A stretch of DNA of 13,911 nt from JARYLZ01 sp964388275 (GCA_964388275.1 CAYLZD010000060.1:1-13911), one strand, 5' to 3'; shown: positions 6,338 to 13,910, numbered from the stretch's first letter. Notes: generated by a model from the sequence alone, not told the origin. Translations and numbers: made by a program.

Positions 6338-7405
6338 TTATTGCGATTTCCTGAAAACGGTGATGTGTTCGAGTATGCGTTCCGCGGCGTGTCCGTCTCC
6401 GAACAATTCTGGGCGTTCCGCAGGCCACCAACGGCAAGCAGCCGCCTCGGCTATCAGAGCTTCGTCCAAGTCGACGATCCTGTTCCAACCAGCTTCCACT
6501 GTTTCCGTCCACTCGGTTTCGGGCCGCAGGGTAACACACGGTACTCCGTGTATGTATGCCTCCTTCTGCAGGCCTCCGCTGTCGGTGAAAACCATATGGG
6601 CGCTCTTGAGGGCCGCGGTCATGTCCAGATACCCGAGAGGATCGGTCAGCACAAGCTGCCGCGGCACGATCAGTTCCTCCTTTTCCATGCGCGCGCGCAT
6701 GCGGGGATGCAAGGGCAGAAGCACAGGCAGCCCGATGCGGCCGAGAGCTTGCAGGGCCCTGCGGACCCTGGCCGCATCGTCTATCGTGTAGGCGCGATGA
6801 AGAGTCGCCAGCGCGTACGCGCCCGGCGTGAGCCCGAAGGATTGCGGTATGTCCCTGCCGGCCGCCGCGTCCGAAAATATGCGCGCCGTATCGGCCATCA
6901 CATCGCCCACGACGTAAACGCCGGCCGAGATGCCTTCCCGCTGCAAACGGAGCGAAGCGGAATACGTCGGACAGAATAGCAGGTCGGAGCAATGATCGGT
7001 CAACAGCCGGTTGTATTCCTCCGGCATGGACTTGTTGAAGGACCGCAGCCCCGCTTCGTTGTGAGCGAGCGCGACTCCGAGTTTGCAGGCGGCGAGAGCA
7101 GCCGCCAGGGTGGAATTGGTATCCCCGTGCACGAGCACGAGGTCCGGTGAATAATCCAGTATCGCCTTTTCATAGCCGACGAGCATCGCGGCTGTTTGCT
7201 CGGCATGCGAACCGGAACCGGCATTCAGATTCCGCTGCGGCGCGGGAATTCCCAATTCCCGGAAAAACACTTCGGACATCGAGTCGTCGTAATGCTGTCC
7301 GCTGTGAACGATGACGTCCTCGTGCCCGGCGGCCTGCAACGCGAGGTTGACGGGAGCGGCCTTGATGAATTGCGGCCTCGCGCCGACAGCCGTCAGAATG
7401 CGCAT
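6338..7405 (-). CDS. wecB: Non-hydrolysing UDP-GlcNAc 2-epimerase (WecB/WbpI family)
   Basis: A 355-residue epimerase that inverts C2 of UDP-N-acetylglucosamine to give UDP-N-acetylmannosamine, or does the same on a diacetamido-uronate sugar. Visible motifs are GARPQFIKAAP, HSGQHYD (34-40), HGDTNS (93-98) with D95, HNEAGLRS (115-122) with E117, PEEYNR (128-133), LHRA (202-205) and SGGLQKEA (276-283). The aspartate and glutamates match the catalytic positions known for WecB. The form SGGLQKEAYIHGVPCVTLRPETEW is closer to the WbpI branch than to enterobacterial WecB, so the exact substrate is open. Asn116 replaces the common Val in HVEAG. The start at 7405 is preferred because the family N-terminus begins at MRILTAVGARP and AGGCGG lies just upstream; a longer frame to 7462 overlaps the previous gene and adds unconserved residues. 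Confidence 0.95.
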   Translation of the reverse strand: MRILTAVGARPQFIKAAPVNLALQAAGHEDVIVHSGQHYDDSMSEVFFRELGIPAPQRNLNAGSGSHAEQTAAMLVGYEKAILDYSPDLVLVHGDTNSTLAAALAACKLGVALAHNEAGLRSFNKSMPEEYNRLLTDHCSDLLFCPTYSASLRLQREGISAGVYVVGDVMADTARIFSDAAAGRDIPQSFGLTPGAYALATLHRAYTIDDAARVRRALQALGRIGLPVLLPLHPRMRARMEKEELIVPRQLVLTDPLGYLDMTAALKSAHMVFTDSGGLQKEAYIHGVPCVTLRPETEWTETVEAGWNRIVDLDEALIAEAAACRWWPAERPELFGDGHAAERILEHITVFRKSQ

Positions 7406-7430
7406 GTGCCGCCTGCTTTCCACATATCTT

Positions 7431-8693
7431 TCATAACGTCCGGTTTCCCTTCGTATTTCCAAGCGTCAGCTCGAGCATAGCGTCGAGAAAAATCCCTGCC
7501 AGTGTCTTTTGGTCATGGTGTTCCGTCACATAGACGCGTCCGCGCCCGCCCATCCCGGCCCTGCTTTCCGGCGTCATCGACATCATCCGGAGCACGGCCT
7601 CCGCGAGGGCCCGCGGATTGCCGGGTTTTATGGTGATGCCGCAGCCGGCGGCCGCCACCATGTCGTTGCCCGCGTCAACCGCCTGTATCACCGGCTTGGC
7701 CGCCATCATGTAATCCATGAGTTTATTCGGGCTGATTCCGAAGCGGAAAAGCGGTGATGGCGCGAGACCGATGTACAGCGCGTCCATCGCTTCGAGCAGG
7801 GAAGGAACCGAGCGCCGCGGCAGCGGAGAAACGAACAGCACGTTGTCGAGACCTTCGTCACGGACCCTGTCCATCAGCGCTTGTTTTTCCTGCCCTTGCC
7901 CGGCAAGGACGAAAGCGGCGCCGCTGCCTTTCAGGAGAGCGGCTGCGTCGAGCACAGTGGTCAACGCGTTGGCCGGACCGTGCGCTCCGGCGTACCCGAC
8001 AACAAAACCATATCGCGAAGCGAAGCTCTGAATTTGCTCCACTTGCGCGGGCGGCATCGGATCCGGCACGATGAAATCGACCGGATCTATCCCGTTCGGG
8101 ATATGCAGGAAGCGTCCGGGCTTCATTCCATGTTCCAGGAAATGAGCTTCGGCGCAGGGAAGCATGGAGACTATGAGGTCGGCCCGGCGGCAGGCATAAT
8201 CCTCGGCCCATTGCAGCAAGCGGATGAAGGGATGACGAGGCGACATGCCGCCGACTTCCATCGGAGTCAGAGGCCAAAGATCGTGCACCTCGTAAATCAG
8301 CCGCGCGGAAGCAAGCCGCGCCATTCTCGCGGCGCCCGCGATATCGAGGGGATGTGTGGAAGACGCGATCACAACATCGGGCCGTTCCTGCTTCGCCAGG
8401 CCGGCGGCGGCGGCGGTCAGGCGTCCCGCGAAAGTCAGAATGTTTCGCGCGCGCGCCGCGCCGTTTCCCGCGTACTCCGGGGTCCGCAACCAAAGGAATC
8501 TGACGCCTTCGACAAATTCCTCCGCGATTGCCGCGGATATTTGCGGCTGCCGCTGTCGGACATGCGAGAAACTCCCGGCTACTACGGTGGCCTCATGGCC
8601 TGCATCCGACCAGGCGCGGGCGAAGGAATGCGGGCGGTATTCCATGCCGTAACCCGGTGCTCCGGCGTATTGATTGATGAGCAGTACTTTCAA
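7431..8693 (-). CDS. GT4 glycosyltransferase, WbuB-like
   Basis: A 420-residue GT-B glycosyltransferase. The N-terminus LLINQYAGAPGYGMEYRPH and the block FRFGISPNKLMDYMMAAKPVIQ (317-338 region) are typical of the WbuB-like branch of GT4, whose characterised members transfer N-acetylfucosamine-type sugars in O-antigen synthesis. In this branch the canonical EX7E is not kept: D327 stands where the second glutamate would be. Other landmarks are EVHDLWPLTP near 135-144, IPNGID (198-203), VGYAGAHGP (232-240) and VLAGQGQEK (262-270). The start is TTG at 8693, forced by the conserved MKVLLINQY beginning; the SD is weak. It lies 46 nt after the ligase/polymerase gene and 25 nt before the epimerase gene, so the epimerase product may be its donor, which is inference. 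Confidence 0.92.
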   Translation of the reverse strand: MKVLLINQYAGAPGYGMEYRPHSFARAWSDAGHEATVVAGSFSHVRQRQPQISAAIAEEFVEGVRFLWLRTPEYAGNGAARARNILTFAGRLTAAAAGLAKQERPDVVIASSTHPLDIAGAARMARLASARLIYEVHDLWPLTPMEVGGMSPRHPFIRLLQWAEDYACRRADLIVSMLPCAEAHFLEHGMKPGRFLHIPNGIDPVDFIVPDPMPPAQVEQIQSFASRYGFVVGYAGAHGPANALTTVLDAAALLKGSGAAFVLAGQGQEKQALMDRVRDEGLDNVLFVSPLPRRSVPSLLEAMDALYIGLAPSPLFRFGISPNKLMDYMMAAKPVIQAVDAGNDMVAAAGCGITIKPGNPRALAEAVLRMMSMTPESRAGMGGRGRVYVTEHHDQKTLAGIFLDAMLELTLGNTKGNRTL

Positions 8694-8739
8694 ACTCGAG
8701 CCGGACTTGCGCGTGTGTTCGTATGTTTTCTGATGCAGT

Positions 8740-10203
8740 TCAATTCCGAATACCGCCGGCCCGGGCTTGTGCCGCCGAACCGATAGGACGGCCGGCAGGA
8801 TAACCTTTTTCAGTTGAGACGCTCGGCGCCGAAGCGGCCTGCTCTCCTTCCTCCGTATGCAGATACGCGGTCATTGTCGCCACAGCGCCCAGAAGAATGA
8901 ACATGGGTATCCTGGTTGCGGAGTGCATGAGCATGACCAGGATCCATCCCACCGAGCCCGCGATTATGCTTTTCTGCCATTTCGTGGAAGCACGGCGGAA
9001 AACGCCGTAGAATGTGAACAGGAGCATCAGCATCGCCGCCGCCCCGAATATCCCGTGCTCCGCAAGCAGGCGCGAGAATTCCGTATGCGCCTGCGCTGTT
9101 CCTCTCGTACTATAGAACCTGTGAGCCCGACCCCTCCCCGGTCCGACGCCGAGCAGAGGATTCTCGATGAACATATCCAAATCTTGAAGTATTAGAATAT
9201 CCCGGCTGGATGTGCCTTCCTTTTCATACCGCCGCTCGAGTTGGCCTTCCGTGTAATCATCCAAGGCGGGCGCGATATACGAAAAACTTATGAAGACCAA
9301 CACGGCCATCAGCAAGAAAAAGCGTAACCGCTGTCCTCTCTGTTGAAGAAAAAACGGGATGAAAAAAACGAGGAATACCAGTACATTGTACAACCCCCCC
9401 CTGCTGAATGTCATTACACTTTGAACCACGAGAAGAAGAGCTGCAACAATGAATGGAACGGCAAATCGACGGTTGCTCCCCGGCAAAACGAGCAGTATCG
9501 TCAGGGCTACCGCGCCGAAAGAGAAGGCATTCGATACCTGGTTAGGGGCGAACCCCCCTGCTGCTTCCGCGTTAGAAGAAGCACCATAGTGAGTACCTAC
9601 AATAAATACATTGAATGCCGACAGAACCCACAAGGAAAGTACCGGCAAGACCGAATAAAAAAGGAATTGCCTGAGCGTTTCTACATGTACAGGCATTCGG
9701 GATAACGTGGTGATCAGGACCGAAAACACGAGAAGAGGCAGAAGATTGAAAGCTATCATGTCTCTAGCGACACCTATTGGTTCAAGTATTATGGTCAGAA
9801 AAGTCGAAGGCAATAAAAGCAACATGAACATTATCATGCCGTTGACTCCACGGCCACTCGTGTTTAACTTCCAGATGCCGGCCACAACGATAAGCAGCGT
9901 CAGGTACTCTGGAAGAAACCAGAGAACGCCCGCCTTGCCCACGCGCCACAACACGCTGGATCCCATGGCGTATGCCGTAACAATAAGAAATCGATCCAGT
10001 GATCTCGCATTAGCCAGAACGTAAACTGCAGCCGCGGCTACTCCCAAAGCATGAATAGTCGCAGCCGCGGAGCTCTCTCTTATGATCATGCCTATGGCGA
10101 GATGTGCCAATATGAGCACAAGTACGGACCGGTATGAAAGCGATGCAACGGTCGTCTCGTGTGTTGCAGCGAATATCTTTTTAATTCGAGTCTGTGCCGT
10201 CAT
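8740..10203 (-). CDS. O-antigen ligase / Wzy polymerase family membrane protein
   Basis: A 487-residue polytopic inner-membrane protein with about ten to twelve hydrophobic segments (first near 25-42, last near 432-447) and a hydrophilic tail from 450. It carries the Wzy_C / O-antigen ligase signatures: GGFAPNQVSNAFSFGA (216-231), FSRGG (266-270), then after a periplasmic loop NPLLGVGPG (348-356) and AHTEFSRLLAEHGIFG (372-387). Such proteins either polymerise lipid-linked repeat units (Wzy) or ligate glycan to lipid A core or protein (WaaL, PglL); sequence alone does not decide. It is the only membrane gene here. Its first two thirds are clearly richer in A and T than the neighbours (three 60-base lines in the body are 35-43% GC), suggesting separate ancestry. 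The FSRGG codons contain a G8 run. No good SD precedes the ATG. Confidence 0.93.
   Translation of the reverse strand: MTAQTRIKKIFAATHETTVASLSYRSVLVLILAHLAIGMIIRESSAAATIHALGVAAAAVYVLANARSLDRFLIVTAYAMGSSVLWRVGKAGVLWFLPEYLTLLIVVAGIWKLNTSGRGVNGMIMFMLLLLPSTFLTIILEPIGVARDMIAFNLLPLLVFSVLITTLSRMPVHVETLRQFLFYSVLPVLSLWVLSAFNVFIVGTHYGASSNAEAAGGFAPNQVSNAFSFGAVALTILLVLPGSNRRFAVPFIVAALLLVVQSVMTFSRGGLYNVLVFLVFFIPFFLQQRGQRLRFFLLMAVLVFISFSYIAPALDDYTEGQLERRYEKEGTSSRDILILQDLDMFIENPLLGVGPGRGRAHRFYSTRGTAQAHTEFSRLLAEHGIFGAAAMLMLLFTFYGVFRRASTKWQKSIIAGSVGWILVMLMHSATRIPMFILLGAVATMTAYLHTEEGEQAASAPSVSTEKGYPAGRPIGSAAQARAGGIRN
9394..9401 (-). repeat. G8 tract inside the ligase/polymerase gene
   Basis: Eight consecutive G on the coding strand (AGG GGG GGG, encoding Arg-Gly-Gly of the FSRGG motif at residues 268-270). 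Loss or gain of one base would shift frame at about the middle of the protein. Runs of this type are classic slippage sites in surface-glycan genes of some pathogens, though eight is near the lower limit. Confidence 0.85.
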
Positions 10204-10367
10204 ATATTAAAATCCGGACGGAGATAAACATCGCATATTTTTCACACCGAAATTCCAGATGCTATGATAAGGCATATAAGAATCAATTTGCCGGTCTCGA
10301 AAAACAAACACATTTTCGCCGCATTCCATTGTTGAAGATCGCGCCGATTCTCTGTGTTGAAACCGGT
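10204..10367 (-). other. AT-rich 164-bp gap, possible internal promoter
   Basis: This is by far the largest gap inside the operon and is distinctly AT-rich, unlike the 2-58 nt gaps or overlaps elsewhere. On the minus strand it contains TATCAT (-10-like), TTATAT and TTGATT, but no pair with proper 16-18 nt spacing and a good -35 box. A promoter serving the ligase/polymerase gene and downstream genes is plausible, not shown. No small gene or hairpin terminator is evident. Confidence 0.3.
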
Positions 10368-11459
10368 TCAAGCGGTTCCCGGCAGCGTCGAATACAGCAG
10401 AAGCAGTTTTTCCCTCAGCGCTTCATCCGTGTGCCTGTGCAGCACTTTTTCGCGGCTCCTATGCCGCACCCGATCGCGGAGCGCCGGGTCTCCGGCGAAG
10501 TTGCAAACGGCTGTGATGAACGCATCGAGGTCGCCGGGCGGGACGGCTATGCCGCCGCTGCCGTCAAGCAGCTCGGGAACGCCTCCGACAGCCGATGCAA
10601 TCACCGGAACGCCGCAGGCCATGGCTTCCAAAATGACGTTCGGAGTGCCTTCATGCGTAGAGGTCAGCAGCAGCACATCCGCCTGTTCGTATATGTGCGG
10701 GCCCGGCGGCACCGAACCTTTGAAATGAATTAGATTGGAAATCTTCATCTCGGCAGCCAGACTCTCCAGCCCCCCCCGCAAAGGACCGTCGCCGTAAATC
10801 TCGCCTTGTATTTTGCCCCGATATCGATGTTCCAGCGCTGCAAGAATGTGAAGGAAGCGTTCAGGGCGCTTCTGTGGATAGAGCCGCCCGACGAAGATGG
10901 CGCGGAATACGCCGTCGTCGGTTCTGCGCCGCAATGAATACCTTTGCGCGTCGATTATGTTGGGGAGATAATACAACCTCTTTTCAGGAATATTCATTCC
11001 CCTGAGAGTTTCGAGCGCGGCGAGCGAATTGGCCGCCAGCGCATCCGGCCGGCGTATGCTGCTCCGGCCCAGTATACGTCCGAGTTGCCGCATTTCATCG
11101 TAAACGTTGTTGCGAACTGCGCCGATCGAGGGTATGCCGAGTATGCGCCCCGCCATCGCCGCATAGATGTTCGCGAAGAAATGGCCGCTCTGCACGATAT
11201 TGCATCCCGCTGAGCGCAGCGCTCTGATAACTGTGACAAGACGGGTCAACCTGGACGCGGATTCACCGATGTAAACAACCTGTAGCCCCTCGTCGATAAG
11301 CCGGCCTTCCCAGTATTCCTCCCTGGTCAGCGTGAAAGCGGTCGCCTCGACACCCATGCCCTTGAGGACGCGCATCATGTAATACAGCTGCTTCTCCGCG
11401 CCTCCCTGCCCCAGAGTGCCCGCTATGAATCCGACATGCAATCCTTCAGGCAGGGGCAT
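10368..11459 (-). CDS. GT4 family glycosyltransferase
   Basis: A 363-residue GT-B retaining glycosyltransferase with an early glycine-rich loop GTLGQGGAEKQL (14-25) that contacts donor or acceptor, LPNIID (165-170), VGRLYPQKRPE (190-200), the donor-binding IYGDGPLRG (221-229) and the EX7E block HEGTPNVILEAM with E270 and E278. It probably adds one sugar of the repeat unit at the cytoplasmic membrane face; specificity is unknown. The start at 11459 (ATG, overlapping the preceding gene by 14 nt, with AAAGAG upstream) is preferred because it lies just before the family N-terminal strand HVGFIAG. Longer frames begin at ATG 11498 or TTG 11510 and add an unconserved basic stretch. The codons for LRGGL contain a G8 run (10770-10777). 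Confidence 0.91.
   Translation of the reverse strand: MPLPEGLHVGFIAGTLGQGGAEKQLYYMMRVLKGMGVEATAFTLTREEYWEGRLIDEGLQVVYIGESASRLTRLVTVIRALRSAGCNIVQSGHFFANIYAAMAGRILGIPSIGAVRNNVYDEMRQLGRILGRSSIRRPDALAANSLAALETLRGMNIPEKRLYYLPNIIDAQRYSLRRRTDDGVFRAIFVGRLYPQKRPERFLHILAALEHRYRGKIQGEIYGDGPLRGGLESLAAEMKISNLIHFKGSVPPGPHIYEQADVLLLTSTHEGTPNVILEAMACGVPVIASAVGGVPELLDGSGGIAVPPGDLDAFITAVCNFAGDPALRDRVRHRSREKVLHRHTDEALREKLLLLYSTLPGTA
10770..10777 (-). repeat. G8 tract inside a glycosyltransferase gene
   Basis: Eight consecutive G on the coding strand (CGG GGG GGG CTG, encoding Arg-Gly-Gly-Leu near residues 228-231). A one-base change would frameshift before the EX7E catalytic block. The neighbouring ligase/polymerase gene has a run of the same length, also in an Arg-Gly-Gly-Leu context. 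Confidence 0.85.
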
Positions 11460-12612
11460 GATAATCTCTTTCGGCCCATGATTTCGAGAAATGCGCATCG
11501 AGCGCTTCAAGCCATGATTCCACCGTATACCTCGAGGCCGTCCGCATCGCCGCGGCTGTAAAAGAGAGATAGCGGTCCGGATTTGAGAGCATTTCCCTCA
11601 CCGCGTCCGCCACCGCCGGAGGAGTGCGTTCGCCTATCAGCAGTCCGGCCTCGGAAACGAGCATGGGCAGTACTGATACCGGCGTTGTGATCACGGGGAG
11701 GCCGCAGGACATGGCTTCTATCACCACTTTGGGAAATCCTTCGGTAGCCGTCGGAAAGACGAATATGTCGGACTTCCGCAGAATGTCCATCAGGCGCTCA
11801 CGAGTCACTCTGCCGTGAAATCTCACGACGGATCCGATGCCGAGCGTCTCTGCGAGTTTTTTCAGGTCCCGGATTATCGATCCGCCTCCCATTACATCCA
11901 GCGAGATGCCGGGCAAGTCGCCGCGCAGTTCGCGCACAGCCCGGATGGCGATGTCGATACCCTTGCTTTCGTCCATACGGCCGGCAATCGCGAGGCGGCA
12001 GGAAGACGGAGAAGGCGCCTGCCTGTTCACGGCAACGTTCTCCACATCGGACTTCGATACGGTGGTGGAGAAAATCCAAGCAATGTCGGGATTGCGGGTC
12101 GACGGCCTGCCGCCGGCCCCGCCCGTAGCCAGCACGATACTTTCCCCGCCGGCGATCCATTCCAGTGTGCGGCGCAGAATTCTTTCCATCACGGATCTCG
12201 GATGCATCCAGTCGCCGCAATGTCTCACGTACAGGGGTTTGCGCAACAGCCGGGCGAGCAGCATTCCGATAGTACCCATATCGCCCGGCACGGGCGTGTG
12301 CACGGCGTCGGCCCGGCGGATTTCACCAAGCAGACAGGGCAATGAGCGGAGCAGCCAGAATGGAAAGGCCAGCTTGCGCAGCACACCCGTGCCTCGCGGA
12401 CCCGGCAACGCTTTGACCCTGAGCTCCCGGCCGGTCAAGGGAATTTCTCCTTCTCCGGCCGCCGCCTCGCGCAAAGCGACGAACAGCACCGTCGAATCGA
12501 AAAGCCGCGAGAGGGCGTCCATCTGAGCGGGAAATCCTCCGTAACTGGCCCAACCGGACGGCGACACGGCGCTCGGCCAGCAGTGCTTGTGTGAAATCAC
12601 CAGCAGTTTCAT
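11446..12612 (-). CDS. GT4 family glycosyltransferase
   Basis: A 388-residue GT-B glycosyltransferase. The N-terminal domain starts MKLLVISHKHCWPS and contains HTPVPGDMGTIGMLLARLL (105-123) and YVRHCGDW (128-135). The C-terminal domain has IAGRMDESKGIDIAI (209-223), VMGGGS (240-245) and the EX7E block EGFPKVVIEAM with E291 and E299. It likely transfers one sugar in repeat-unit assembly; donor and acceptor are unknown. The start at 12612 is chosen for the conserved N-terminal strand and lies 7 nt after the stop of the upstream gene; a longer frame to ATG 12657 would overlap that gene and add a basic, unconserved 15-residue lead. The SD at either start is weak (GGGC before 12612). Its 3' end overlaps the next glycosyltransferase by 14 nt. 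Confidence 0.91.
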   Translation of the reverse strand: MKLLVISHKHCWPSAVSPSGWASYGGFPAQMDALSRLFDSTVLFVALREAAAGEGEIPLTGRELRVKALPGPRGTGVLRKLAFPFWLLRSLPCLLGEIRRADAVHTPVPGDMGTIGMLLARLLRKPLYVRHCGDWMHPRSVMERILRRTLEWIAGGESIVLATGGAGGRPSTRNPDIAWIFSTTVSKSDVENVAVNRQAPSPSSCRLAIAGRMDESKGIDIAIRAVRELRGDLPGISLDVMGGGSIIRDLKKLAETLGIGSVVRFHGRVTRERLMDILRKSDIFVFPTATEGFPKVVIEAMSCGLPVITTPVSVLPMLVSEAGLLIGERTPPAVADAVREMLSNPDRYLSFTAAAMRTASRYTVESWLEALDAHFSKSWAERDYHAPA

Positions 12613-12619
12613 CAGCCCG

Positions 12620-13873
12620 TCACGCCCGGTGAATCCCCGCGGCGGCCTTATCCTCATTCTCCGCGGAGCGCGTCGAAAGGTATTCGAGCAGCATTCCGGG
12701 CAGCCGGCCGTAAGTGGCTTCGAATGAATACTTCCGTTCCATCTGAGTCCTTGCTGCCTTGCTCTGTTCGTGGGCGAATGCCTTATCGCCGGCCAGCTTC
12801 AAGGATAGCTCAGCGAAGGCCGCATCGTCCGAAGCGTAGATTATCCCTTCATTTTCCGCCATCCCCATTCCCCACGCCGCGTCCGGGGAGGCGACAACGG
12901 GAACGCCGAGCGCCATCACTTCTATCAGACGGCTTCTGAAACCGTACTTCCCTTCCCATGGACAAAGCACGCAAGTCATCGTGGAAAGGAGAGCGGCGGC
13001 GTCTTCGACGAAGCCGGTGACTCTGATCCTGGAATCGCTCTCGAGCGCCTTCAGCGCAGGCGGCGGATGCGAACCGACAGCCCAGAACCCGGCTTCCGGC
13101 AGTGTTTTCCAGATCAGGGGCATTATTTCGCGGACGCATCTCAGCACGCCGTCCTGGTTTACCTGGGAACCCAGCCCGCCGTAGAAGGCGAAACGAGGAG
13201 GCGTGGACGGCTTCCATCCGAAAGGCCAGTCCCGCAGCTCGCTTCCCATCTGAACCGTGATGATGTCCTTCGCAGGCATCAGTCCGCCGACGTACTCCGC
13301 TTCGCCTTCGTTGATGGCCAGAATCAGGTCGAAGTCTTCCCAGGCCCCTTCTTCCCGCCGCCTGTATCTGCGGATTCTTCCAGCTGCGCCGGGCTTGCCC
13401 CCCAACTGCCTTTCGAGTGAACGCCACAACACGTCATGCATATCAAGCACGGTAGGGATACCGGCTTTTCGGAAGTACGATGTGCTCTCGTGTGCGTGCC
13501 AGTATTCGTAAAGCACGATATCGAAGCGCCTGCCCCGCAATGCTCTTTCAATCCGCCGCGCGGTTAATTCCACCTTCCCGATCCTGTAATTGGATCGTTT
13601 CAGGCCCGTGATTTTTTCGTACAGCAACGCCGCGGCCTGATGAGCCATTGTTGCGGCCCGGGATGAGAGATAAACCGATGGCAGCACAATCGCCTCGTCC
13701 ACGAAAGCGCTCCATTGTTTCTCCATGTCCGGAAGCTCACGCTCCGGCGCCAATGTCAGCGTCGTCAGGTGAAAATGCGGCCGCAGTGCCAGGAGCTTGT
13801 TCTTGACCCGCTGCTGCTGTCCGGCCGTGCCGGGGAAGGGAGGGACGTGGGAGATGTGGAGGAGGCGGGGCAT
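12620..13873 (-). CDS. GT4-like glycosyltransferase, first gene of the run
   Basis: A 417-residue glycosyltransferase of the Glyco_trans_4/Glyco_trans_1_4 type, resembling the sugar transferases common in exopolysaccharide and exosortase-linked clusters. It begins LLHISHVPPFPGTAGQQQRV (4-23), a typical acceptor-domain start. It has MHDVLW (145-150), YGGLGSQVNQDGVLRCVREI (231-250), WAVGSHPPPALKAL (264-277), TGFVEDAAALL (286-296) and GFRSRLIEVMALGVPVV (311-327). The last block stands in for EX7E, with E318 retained and no glutamate eight residues earlier. The ATG is supported by the family N-terminus, yet the leader is a C/T-rich heptamer array with no SD, so initiation may be weak or the leader unusual. 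The frame stays open upstream to the window edge, so a longer product starting outside cannot be ruled out. Confidence 0.88.
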   Translation of the reverse strand: MPRLLHISHVPPFPGTAGQQQRVKNKLLALRPHFHLTTLTLAPERELPDMEKQWSAFVDEAIVLPSVYLSSRAATMAHQAAALLYEKITGLKRSNYRIGKVELTARRIERALRGRRFDIVLYEYWHAHESTSYFRKAGIPTVLDMHDVLWRSLERQLGGKPGAAGRIRRYRRREEGAWEDFDLILAINEGEAEYVGGLMPAKDIITVQMGSELRDWPFGWKPSTPPRFAFYGGLGSQVNQDGVLRCVREIMPLIWKTLPEAGFWAVGSHPPPALKALESDSRIRVTGFVEDAAALLSTMTCVLCPWEGKYGFRSRLIEVMALGVPVVASPDAAWGMGMAENEGIIYASDDAAFAELSLKLAGDKAFAHEQSKAARTQMERKYSFEATYGRLPGMLLEYLSTRSAENEDKAAAGIHRA

Positions 13874-13910
13874 GGGGTGGGGAGTGGGGAGTAGGGAGTA
13901 GGGAGTAGGG
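13874..13910 (+). other. Potential G-quadruplex on the template strand
   Basis: The plus strand has six G-runs of three or four (at 13874, 13879, 13886, 13894, 13901 and 13908) separated by loops of one to four bases (T, AGT, AGTA). This satisfies the usual G3+ with 1-7 nt loop rule for an intramolecular quadruplex. It is on the template strand of the operon, directly upstream of the first gene, so folding would affect DNA opening or polymerase passage rather than the mRNA. Formation in vivo is inferred. Confidence 0.65.

Noticed and set aside
6158..6979. Plus-strand 273-codon frame, and the minus-strand 237-codon frame at 6279-6992
   Set aside because: Both are alternative frames over the epimerase and FkbM-type genes, with Arg/His/Ala-rich low-information translations.
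7881..8786. Plus-strand 301-codon frame
   Set aside because: Antisense shadow of the WbuB-like glycosyltransferase in GC-rich DNA; no family features.
10204..10367. A defined sigma-70 promoter in the large gap
   Set aside because: -10-like hexamers exist but none is paired with a good -35 at 16-18 nt, so only a possible promoter region is reported.
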